From: Alphaproteobacteria bacterium
GTDB taxonomy: Bacteria; Pseudomonadota; Alphaproteobacteria; Puniceispirillales; Marisalimonadaceae
Assembly (NCBI GenBank): GCA_016777645.1
Contig: JADHRC010000078.1
Location: 1-7,341, forward strand
Reading direction: 5' to 3'
Length of the DNA: 7,341 nucleotides
The notes under the pieces were generated by a model. The model made no database searches. It was not told where the DNA came from and worked only from the letters and a program-made list of their open reading frames with translations. Made by a program: the position numbers and the translations under genes. Below, one piece after another: positions 1 to 6,205 of this stretch; positions within the stretch are counted from its first letter, which is position 1; every line of letters starts with the position of its first letter.

Positions 1-1528
1 TAGAACTAACTAAAAAAGGGAAAATACCACCTAGAAACATTCCACACAAAACCAGTGGATCATTAATAGCTAATACGAAACTTTCATCTCTCATTGAAAT
101 TTTCTCAATATATGCGCTTATCAAGGCTAAAGCTGCTAACGCAGCTGCACTAATAGCAAAGCCTTTTCCAATAGCCGCAGTTGTGTTTCCAACTTCATCC
201 AATGAATCGGTAATCTGCCTTGTTTCTTTGCCCATTTCTGACATTTCGGCTATACCACCCGCATTATCGGCAACTGGACCATATGCATCTATAGCCATGG
301 TTATTCCAACTGTACTTAACATGCCCACAGCAGCTATACCAACTCCATAAAGTCCAGCATAAATATTAGAAATAAAAATAATTGAGACTATTGTAAGTAC
401 CGGTATAGCAACTGATTGCATACCTGTTGCAAGACCCGAAATAAGAACTGTTGCAGAACCTGTTTCTCCATCTTTGGCTATTTTTTCTACAGGACTTCCT
501 CCAGTATAATATTCAGTTACCAATCCAACGACTATTCCACCAACTGATCCAGTAAGAACGGCTATCCAAACACCAGATGAAACTCCCATTAAATTTATGA
601 GAAAATAAGAGGCTATAACGAAAACAACCGCAGATCCAATAGTGCCATATCTTAGAGCAGTTTCTGCACTTTTTGAAGAAAAAGCCTTAACTGTTAATAT
701 TCCCAATAGAGAACAAATTATACCTAGAGATGCTAATGCTAGAGGCATATATTGTAACATATACTGGCTTCCACCCAATGAATTGACTGTAGCACTCGTC
801 ATTGATGCTGCTAGAGCAATACATGCAATCATTGATCCACAATAAGATTCAAAAATATCAGAACCCATACCTGCTACGTCACCCACATTATCACCGACAT
901 TGTCTGCAATAACTCCTGGATTTCTTGGGTCATCTTCTGGAATTCCTGCTTCAACTTTTCCTACAAGATCAGCACCTACATCAGCACTCTTGGTAAAAAT
1001 ACCACCACCAACTCTTGAAAATAAGGCAACAGAGGAAGCTCCCATTGCAAAACCCTCTATTGCGTGAATAGTATCGATATTACCCGCAAAGAAATAAAAC
1101 AATATTCCGACACCAAACAAACCCATTGCCGCGACTGTCAAACCCATAATAGAACCACCAAAGAATGCAATGTTTAATGCTTCTGATGATCCCTTATCTC
1201 TAGCAGCTACTGCTGTTCTCACGTTGGCTTTTGTTGCAGAGTACATACCAATAAAACCAGCAGTACCAGAACATAGAGCACCTAATAAAAAAGATGCTGC
1301 CGTTTGCCAACCTAGAGAGAAATAAAGGGCCGCTATACAAACCAAACAGAAAATAGCTAATCTTTTATACTCTGCAGACATAAAAACCATAGCCCCAAGG
1401 TGAATTTCGTCACCAATCTCTTTAACTCTACCATCACCTTCAGGAGACGATTTGACTTTTAAATATACAAAGTAGGCAGATAACAATCCTAAAAGACCAA
1501 GAGCCACAGAAATGAGAGAATACGGCAT
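1..1528 (-). CDS. hppA: Membrane-bound ion-pumping pyrophosphatase, K+-dependent type (C-terminus cut by window edge)
   Basis: Integral inner-membrane pump that hydrolyses pyrophosphate in the cytoplasm and exports H+ or Na+. Reading leftwards from ATG at 1528, 509 residues are open to the edge with no stop; the family is usually about 650-720 residues, so roughly the last quarter is missing. Signature motifs are intact: FTKSADVGADLVGK at residues 178-191 (D183, D187, K191 bind PPi-Mg), EDDPRNP at 198-204, DNVGDNVGDVAG at 209-220, and the membrane glutamate E227 in SDIFESY. The segment GNTTAAIGKGF has A451 and G454 where K+-independent enzymes have Lys and Thr, which points to the K+-dependent class. 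The pumped ion (H+ or Na+) cannot be decided by eye. The start is preceded by a weak purine-rich GTGGGG. An upstream ATG nearby is out of frame. The YkuD gene lies 73 bp upstream on the same strand. Confidence 0.96.
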   Translation of the reverse strand, partial: MPYSLISVALGLLGLLSAYFVYLKVKSSPEGDGRVKEIGDEIHLGAMVFMSAEYKRLAIFCLVCIAALYFSLGWQTAASFLLGALCSGTAGFIGMYSATKANVRTAVAARDKGSSEALNIAFFGGSIMGLTVAAMGLFGVGILFYFFAGNIDTIHAIEGFAMGASSVALFSRVGGGIFTKSADVGADLVGKVEAGIPEDDPRNPGVIADNVGDNVGDVAGMGSDIFESYCGSMIACIALAASMTSATVNSLGGSQYMLQYMPLALASLGIICSLLGILTVKAFSSKSAETALRYGTIGSAVVFVIASYFLINLMGVSSGVWIAVLTGSVGGIVVGLVTEYYTGGSPVEKIAKDGETGSATVLISGLATGMQSVAIPVLTIVSIIFISNIYAGLYGVGIAAVGMLSTVGITMAIDAYGPVADNAGGIAEMSEMGKETRQITDSLDEVGNTTAAIGKGFAISAAALAALALISAYIEKISMRDESFVLAINDPLVLCGMFLGGIFPFLVSS

Positions 1529-1561
1529 AAAGAACCCCACATAGAAATTTTAAAAAACTAA

Positions 1562-1590
1562 CTTTTAATTCTATAATTAAGATCTGTAAA
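1562..1590 (-). promoter_or_regulatory. Candidate sigma70-type promoter for hppA
   Basis: Read on the minus strand, TTTACA (1590-1585, five of six matches to the -35 consensus) is followed after 17 bp by TAAAAG (1567-1562, four of six matches to -10). It lies wholly in the 73-bp gap between the YkuD stop and the hppA start, so hppA could be transcribed on its own. AT-rich spacers give such matches by chance, hence the low confidence. Confidence 0.33.
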
Positions 1591-1601
1591 GACTTATATT
1601 C

Positions 1602-2150
1602 CTAAAAATTATTTTTAATTTTTAGATATGCTTTATTTGAAATATTTTTGATTATGAAAATTAAATCTTTTTTCTTTAAAGCCACACAACCGGCTGTTTG
1701 CCTGTAGTCTGAAAAACTACAATGAATAAATATTGCACTTCCTTTTCCTTTAATGATAGGACAAGTATTATGAGAGGTTTCTATTACTAAATCGTAAGCC
1801 TGATCATCTCTCCATAATTTTTCAAAATTAATCTTTTTAACATAAGAGTTTTTTTTTACATTTATGTATTTATTGTAATGATGGCTTTTGGGATCATCAC
1901 ACCAACCACAATTTTTAGTGATTTTATTAATTTTAAATGTTTTGTTTTTTACAAGTGGTCTTAAAACTTTGTCACTTCTATAATATACGGATTTTAATCT
2001 CCATTTACCAATTGGTGTTGCCTTGTCGCCTTCTTGTTTTTTAGTATAAATTTTATAGCCCGCATTTCCAACCTGGCATTTAAATATTTTTTTGCCTACC
2101 CTTATGAAAAATTTTTTATTAATCTTTGTTAAAACCCAATTTTTGGCCAT
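1602..2150 (-). CDS. YkuD-domain protein without signal peptide: L,D-transpeptidase family, possibly cytoplasmic L,D-carboxypeptidase
   Basis: A 182-residue protein of the YkuD (L,D-transpeptidase catalytic domain) family, which acts on peptidoglycan stem peptides through a catalytic cysteine. Visible motifs are GDKATPIGKWRL (41-52, matching the family G-x-x-TP-x-G segment), CGWCDDP (81-87) with YNK (92-94), and the active site FIHCSFSDYRQTAGCVAL, with H143 and C155. The classic SHGC-[IV]-R signature is replaced by TAGCVA, so the Arg after Cys is missing; short alphaproteobacterial members share this, from memory. The N-terminus (MAKNWVLTK) has no signal peptide or membrane helix, and a stop codon lies in frame two codons upstream, so no longer start exists. 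Lysine is extreme, 35 of 182 residues. It is divergent from the muropeptide importer ampG. An export-type L,D-transpeptidase would need a secretion signal; a cytoplasmic YkuD L,D-carboxypeptidase (ElsL of Acinetobacter) is the alternative model. Family is certain, reaction is not. Confidence 0.9.
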   Translation of the reverse strand: MAKNWVLTKINKKFFIRVGKKIFKCQVGNAGYKIYTKKQEGDKATPIGKWRLKSVYYRSDKVLRPLVKNKTFKINKITKNCGWCDDPKSHHYNKYINVKKNSYVKKINFEKLWRDDQAYDLVIETSHNTCPIIKGKGSAIFIHCSFSDYRQTAGCVALKKKDLIFIIKNISNKAYLKIKNNF

Positions 2151-2169
2151 ATTTCAATTAAATACCTTA

Positions 2170-2198
2170 TTTATATTTAAATTTCTTAAATTTCTTAA
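2170..2198 (-). promoter_or_regulatory. Candidate promoter for the YkuD gene
   Basis: On the minus strand TTAAGA (2198-2193, four of six matches to -35) is separated by 17 bp from TATAAA (2175-2170, five of six matches to -10), giving a leader of about a dozen bases before the ATG at 2150. It overlaps the tandem 9-bp repeat and part of the CTTAATTAAG palindrome. Sequence match only. Confidence 0.35.
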
Positions 2199-2203
2199 TT
2201 AAG
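2179..2203. repeat. Tandem 9-bp repeat plus 10-bp palindrome in the divergent YkuD/ampG spacer
   Basis: AAATTTCTT occurs twice head to tail (2179-2187 and 2188-2196). The second copy runs into the perfect palindrome CTTAATTAAG (2194-2203). The block lies between the two divergent starts and just upstream of a TATCAT -10-like hexamer (2205-2210) facing ampG, so it could be an operator shared by both genes. It could equally be chance structure in an AT-rich spacer. Confidence 0.4.
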
Positions 2204-2204
2204 T

Positions 2205-2227
2205 TATCATTCAATCTTATCAGAGGG
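2205..2227 (+). promoter_or_regulatory. Candidate -10 box and Shine-Dalgarno site of ampG
   Basis: TATCAT (2205-2210) matches five of six -10 bases, but no good -35 hexamer lies 16-18 bp upstream. GAGGG (2223-2227) is the clearest Shine-Dalgarno sequence in the window. It sits only 2 bases before the ATG at 2230 but 8 bases before the in-frame ATG at 2236, so it favours the second as the real start. Confidence 0.45.
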
Positions 2228-2235
2228 TAATGTTA

Positions 2236-3726
2236 ATGTCTGTATTAAATAGTTGGAAAGTATCCTTATTAATTTATAAAGACATTAGGGTAGTAAGATT
2301 ATTAATTTTAGGGTTTTCTTCAGGATTGCCTATATTATTAATTTTTTCAACTCTATCACTTTGGCTAAAATCAGCAGGCATTGATAGAAGTACTATTACC
2401 TTGTTTAGTTGGGCAGGTCTTGCATATAGTTTTAAGTTTCTATGGGCACCAGTTATTGATAAAATCCCAATACCTATACTTAGCGACAAATTAGGTCACA
2501 GAAAAAGTTGGTTAATGTTATCCCAATTATTACTTATAACACTTCTTATAATTTTAGGATTTATTGATCCCAAACATAACTTAATACTTATGGCAATCAT
2601 CATTGTTTGTATTGGTTTTTGCAGCGCAACACAAGATGCCATGGTGGATACTTACAGAATAGAATCGGCTCCACAGGAGCTTCAAAGTGCAATGAGCGGC
2701 ACATATATTGTTGGTTATAGGTTGGGCATGATAGTGGCTGGAGCGGGATCACTCTTTTTAGCATCATTTTTCGGTGCTGAGGAACAGTTTTACAATGTAA
2801 GTGCATGGCAAAAAACATATATTATTATGGCAATACTTCAGACTATAGGTGTCCTATGTACTTTAGTATCCCCAGAACCTAGTTCCCAAAGAATTTTGCT
2901 AAATAACTCGAAAGACCGTTTAAAACTAGTTAATGTTTTTTTAATTTCTATATTAACATTTATTTTAATTTATACTTTATTTCCAATGATGCAATTTGAA
3001 GACCCATTAACTAAGGGGGTCTTTACAACTTTAAAATTACTATTAGCTCTTTCTGGGATGATTATTATTTTTATGTTCTCTGTCAGAATAAACTATGTAC
3101 ATAATTATGTAATACTCTCTACATTCTGGGATCCCATTAAAAGTTTTATACAAAAATATGGCTCCATTGCTGTTGCAATATTAGTTATTATAGGTCTTTA
3201 TAGGGTTGCAGATATAGTTATGGGCGTTGTAGCAAATCTTTTTTATTCAGATATGGGATATACATTAAACCAAATAGCCACTGTTTCAAAATTTTGGGGG
3301 TTAATAGCCACAATTTTGGGAGGATTAATAGGTGGAGTTTTGGCTTCAAGATATAATAACTATTCTATCTTATTACTTGGCGCCATTCTTGCGGCCGCAA
3401 CAAATATATTATTTGCGTTTCTAACAATACTTGAGCCTAAAGTAATTTATTTAATGATAATTATAGTAGCTGACAATTTGTCGGCTGGCATTGCATCTGT
3501 TGCTTTTGTTGCTTTTCTTAGTTCACTAACACACGTAAATTTTACAACTTCTCAATATGCTTTATTTACATCCCTAATGCTTTTCTTACCAAAAATTATT
3601 GGGGGATATTCTGGGGCAATGGTAGATGGGTTAGGTTATTTTAATTTTTTCTTCTTAACTGCCGCGATGGGATTCCCTGTTATTTTATTAATAGTTGCTT
3701 TAAAAAATAAAATGTATAGATCATAA
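2236..3726 (+). CDS. ampG: AmpG-family muropeptide MFS transporter
   Basis: Inner-membrane major facilitator permease related to AmpG, which imports GlcNAc-anhydroMurNAc-peptides released during wall turnover for cytoplasmic recycling. Counting from the upstream ATG at 2230 it has 498 residues (496 from 2236), close to E. coli AmpG (about 491). Family hallmarks in order: LILGFSSGLPILL in the first helix (25-37), YSFKFLWAPVIDK with a following GHRKSW loop resembling MFS motif A (66-94), TQDAMVDTYRIE (134-145), GYRLGMIVAGAG (162-173), and near the end YALFTSLMLFLPKIIGGYSG (443-462). It has about 12-14 hydrophobic segments, with a less conserved central part around 215-315. Start chosen at 2236 because GAGGG lies 8 bases upstream. 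It is divergent from the YkuD protein gene, so both sides of the spacer concern peptidoglycan peptides. Exact substrate is inferred from family; AmpG-like paralogues in Rickettsiales relatives may transport other compounds. Confidence 0.92.
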   Translation: MSVLNSWKVSLLIYKDIRVVRLLILGFSSGLPILLIFSTLSLWLKSAGIDRSTITLFSWAGLAYSFKFLWAPVIDKIPIPILSDKLGHRKSWLMLSQLLLITLLIILGFIDPKHNLILMAIIIVCIGFCSATQDAMVDTYRIESAPQELQSAMSGTYIVGYRLGMIVAGAGSLFLASFFGAEEQFYNVSAWQKTYIIMAILQTIGVLCTLVSPEPSSQRILLNNSKDRLKLVNVFLISILTFILIYTLFPMMQFEDPLTKGVFTTLKLLLALSGMIIIFMFSVRINYVHNYVILSTFWDPIKSFIQKYGSIAVAILVIIGLYRVADIVMGVVANLFYSDMGYTLNQIATVSKFWGLIATILGGLIGGVLASRYNNYSILLLGAILAAATNILFAFLTILEPKVIYLMIIIVADNLSAGIASVAFVAFLSSLTHVNFTTSQYALFTSLMLFLPKIIGGYSGAMVDGLGYFNFFFLTAAMGFPVILLIVALKNKMYRS

Positions 3727-3752
3727 TTTATATTAACTTACAAAATTAAAAA

Positions 3753-5042
3753 ATGTTTTTAAAAACCATCTCCATAACCGAACTTAACTTTTCTTCTAGC
3801 TGGGAAAATGGACTGATCAAAATTAAAGCTATGAATGGTTTTGAAAAAACTATGACCATTTTGTGGCTCTTGGGCCCATTAATTTATTTGATAGAAAGAG
3901 ACCCTGCTGATTTATGGCTTACTCTAATTAGTATTATTTTTTTATCTAGGTGCTTTAAAAATAAAGATTGGAATTGGGCTTCTCAAATTTGGTTTAAAAG
4001 TGCCTTAGCCCTATGGTTGTTTGGCTTATTCTCTGCTTTAACAGGTACGGATCCTATTTTCACATTTCAGCAAGGGTTTGTTTGGATCCGATTTCCACTC
4101 TATGTGGCAGCCGCGCAGGTGTGGCTTGCAAAAGATAGAGATATAAGAATTTTGATGTTATTAGCTATGTTAATTGGAATGCTGATAATGTGTAGCATTT
4201 TGATTGCCGAAACCCTTATTGAGCCCAAAACGAGACTGACTTGGCCGTATGGAGATCTAGTGCCAGGAGGTTATATTGCCAAAGTTTCACTACCTTTGTT
4301 TTGTGTTTTGATGGCTATAGCAGTTAGTAAAAAAAGTAAAGCAGGCATTTTCTCTGGTATGATTGGTTTACTATCAATTGGTGTATCTGCGTTAACTGGT
4401 GAAAGAACTAATTTTCTTATTCGAGCATGTGGAGGTATTTTAGCTAGCATTGTTTGGAAACCAAAGTTTTTAATGATTTCTTTATTGATTTTTATTGAGG
4501 TTTTAGCTGTTTTAGCTCTGTTTTTTACTCGCCCTGATTTATCAAGCAGATTTGGAGATCAGTTTTTAAATAGTATACCTATAGCTAATACATCTGATAA
4601 TAATCCATATTGGGGAGCTTGGCGTGGCGGGATTCAACAGGGGTTATTAAATCCTATTAAAGGTATAGGGCCTTCTGGAACAAGAAACACTTGTGCTAAT
4701 TTAGACACAAATCTTCCAGAGTGGTTGCCAGGTAAAAATTATTGTGGAAATCATCCTCATAACTTTTATGTACAGTTATTTGCTGAAGTTGGTATAGTAG
4801 GTTTAGTATTCGGATGTATTATGTTTGGGTCACTAATTATAACATGCTTTAAAGCTAGATTAGCTAATTTCAACTGCCCAATGGCAGCTACCGCCTTCGT
4901 TGTTCCTTTAGGATTGTTTTTCCCAATTCAACAATTTGGTAGTTTCTACGGACAATGGGGCAACTTATTTACTTGGTTTGCTGTAGCTTTTGCTGTGTCA
5001 CAGTATCAAGGATGGAGGAAACCTAAAAATACTTTGAACTAA
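3753..5042 (+). CDS. O-antigen ligase / Wzy-type polymerase family membrane protein
   Basis: A 429-residue polytopic inner-membrane protein of the Wzy_C (O-antigen ligase) superfamily, which attaches or polymerises undecaprenyl-linked glycans on the periplasmic face. Around eleven hydrophobic segments are visible, with a large hydrophilic loop at about 259-342 before the last three, as in WaaL. The loop ends in HPHNFYVQLFAEVG; H336-N337-nine residues-G347 fits the WaaL pattern H-[NSQ]-x9-G. TGERTNF (215-221) is the family's arginine-bearing segment, and PYWGAWRGGI with GIGPSGT (285-310) is also typical. C314 and C331 in the loop could pair. No Shine-Dalgarno precedes 3753, and the first 26 residues are polar; M27 at 3831 (MNGFEKTM, directly before the first helix) is a plausible true start. 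It lies 26 bp after ampG on the same strand and could be co-transcribed. Its 3' end overlaps the GT4 gene by 20 bp. Ligase versus polymerase cannot be settled from sequence. Confidence 0.88.
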   Translation: MFLKTISITELNFSSSWENGLIKIKAMNGFEKTMTILWLLGPLIYLIERDPADLWLTLISIIFLSRCFKNKDWNWASQIWFKSALALWLFGLFSALTGTDPIFTFQQGFVWIRFPLYVAAAQVWLAKDRDIRILMLLAMLIGMLIMCSILIAETLIEPKTRLTWPYGDLVPGGYIAKVSLPLFCVLMAIAVSKKSKAGIFSGMIGLLSIGVSALTGERTNFLIRACGGILASIVWKPKFLMISLLIFIEVLAVLALFFTRPDLSSRFGDQFLNSIPIANTSDNNPYWGAWRGGIQQGLLNPIKGIGPSGTRNTCANLDTNLPEWLPGKNYCGNHPHNFYVQLFAEVGIVGLVFGCIMFGSLIITCFKARLANFNCPMAATAFVVPLGLFFPIQQFGSFYGQWGNLFTWFAVAFAVSQYQGWRKPKNTLN

Positions 5043-6129
5043 TAAATTCTCTAAAGTGGTCTAGTTTTTGACTTGATTTCTCAGAAGAAAGTTCAAAATT
5101 TTCCCAGGCCTTTCTTTGATAACTTTCTCTTATCTTTTTGTTTTTAATTAAAAAATCTATTTTTAATGATAATTTTTTCAAAGTAATATTATCTATTAAT
5201 ATTCCATTATCTTTAATTATTTCTGGAATACCCCCAACTTTTGAGGCTATTATACATGCACCATTACTCATTGCCTCTGCAGCTACTAATCCAAAAGGTT
5301 CTTCCCATATTGAAGGTATAACAACAATTGAGGCACTTTTCATTTTTTCTTCAACAAATTCTTGATTTTTAAATCCATAAAATTGAGCTTGAGGACCAAT
5401 AACTTTCATTTTTTTTATTATATCGTCTGAATAAAAATTCCCATGTTTGTTATCTCCTAGTTTAAATGAACCAATAAGGCTAAAACTCCATCCCGGATAC
5501 TTTTGAGCTAAGCCTTTAATTGCATCAACGTACAAGTGAACACCTTTTTCAATCACTAATCTTCCAACAAACAAAATTTCTTTTTTCTTTATTGGGAATT
5601 TTTTAAGTTTTCTTTCAACGCCGTTATATAACACATGAACTTTTTGAAAATTATTGTTTATCCCCTCAAGAAATTTTTTCTTAATAAACTCACTCACACA
5701 AAATACAGCTGCACATTTTGATAAAATATTCTCTCTTTCTCTAATTGATTTTGAACCCTTCATTGTTTGCGGGTCATTATGAAAAAACAAACTAACAGGA
5801 AATTTATTTTCCCTTTTTATTTCTTCTATAAGGTATGGTCTATTATGAATTTCTAATATCTGCTTTTTATCAGGATCTTTATTAATTATTTTTAACATCT
5901 CATGAGCTAAAAATTTATTTTTACTCTTAAAAGATAAAATAGAATACTTTAACCCTACAAAATTATTTTTAAAAAGGGGCCTTTCTACATTTTGACCAAA
6001 AATTTTTATTTGATTTAAATAATTAGAATAAAGCAAATTGTTTCTAACCGTAATAGAAACTGAAGAAGCTTTATTTTCATCAAACTTTTCCTTATAGGGT
6101 AATAAAATATTTATTTTCATGTTTTTCAT
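5023..6129 (-). CDS. GT4-family (GT-B fold) glycosyltransferase, probably envelope polysaccharide
   Basis: A 368-residue soluble or membrane-associated glycosyltransferase. The C-terminal half is a standard group 1/GT4 donor-binding domain: ILFVGRLVIEKGV (185-197), GSFKLG (220-225), PSIWEEPFGLVAAEAMSNG (272-290) with the E-x7-E pair E277/E285, and SKVGGIPEII (296-305). The N-terminal half is a divergent acceptor domain including EIHNRPYL (93-100) and SLFFHNDPQTMKGS (113-126), features I associate with GT4 proteins of SAR11-type genomes. The sugar and acceptor cannot be named. About one residue in seven is lysine. Two near Met starts exist (6129 and 6120) and neither has a Shine-Dalgarno site. 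The last 20 bases are antisense to the end of the O-antigen ligase gene. The neighbouring ligase and GT8-like gene suggest lipopolysaccharide or another surface glycan. Confidence 0.92.
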   Translation of the reverse strand: MKNMKINILLPYKEKFDENKASSVSITVRNNLLYSNYLNQIKIFGQNVERPLFKNNFVGLKYSILSFKSKNKFLAHEMLKIINKDPDKKQILEIHNRPYLIEEIKRENKFPVSLFFHNDPQTMKGSKSIRERENILSKCAAVFCVSEFIKKKFLEGINNNFQKVHVLYNGVERKLKKFPIKKKEILFVGRLVIEKGVHLYVDAIKGLAQKYPGWSFSLIGSFKLGDNKHGNFYSDDIIKKMKVIGPQAQFYGFKNQEFVEEKMKSASIVVIPSIWEEPFGLVAAEAMSNGACIIASKVGGIPEIIKDNGILIDNITLKKLSLKIDFLIKNKKIRESYQRKAWENFELSSEKSSQKLDHFREFISSKYF

Positions 6130-6202
6130 TATTAATTAAAGAATTAATTATGTTATAGATTTATTTTCCTTATTTGAATATTTTTTATAATAGGACTTTA
6201 AA
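6130..6202. promoter_or_regulatory. Divergent promoter region between GT4 and GT8-like genes
   Basis: This 73-bp, almost pure AT spacer must hold the start signals of both glycosyltransferase genes. Leftward, TATAAC (minus strand, 6157-6152) is a five-of-six -10 match about 23 bases from the GT4 start. Rightward, a perfect TATAAT lies at 6186-6191, directly beside AGGA (6192-6195), and TGTTATAGA (6151-6159) resembles an extended -10. A 7-bp inverted repeat, ATTAATT and AATTAAT with a 4-base gap (6131-6148), lies beside the GT4 start. No convincing -35 boxes are seen. Confidence 0.4.
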
Positions 6203-6205
6203 TTG
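6192..6205 (+). promoter_or_regulatory. Shine-Dalgarno site supporting a TTG start
   Basis: AGGA at 6192-6195 is 7 bases upstream of the TTG at 6203-6205, a good translation-start distance. The residues gained by starting here (TIIC before MKWG) form the first beta strand of the GT-A fold, so the TTG is preferred to the downstream in-frame ATG at 6221, which has no Shine-Dalgarno. Confidence 0.6.

Noticed and set aside
642..845. Open frame of 67 codons on the plus strand
   Set aside because: It lies entirely antisense to the strongly conserved pyrophosphatase motifs of hppA and resembles no family.
2274..2818. Two minus-strand open frames (2274-2489 and 2600-2818) inside ampG
   Set aside because: Both are antisense to conserved AmpG helices and motifs, with no start signals.
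3803..3815. GGAAAATGGACTGA mini-frame resembling a leader peptide before the ligase
   Set aside because: Only two codons, in a reading frame inside the probable ligase N-terminus, with no attenuator structure after it.
5138..5365. Plus-strand open frame of 75 codons
   Set aside because: It is antisense to the conserved donor-binding domain of the GT4 glycosyltransferase.
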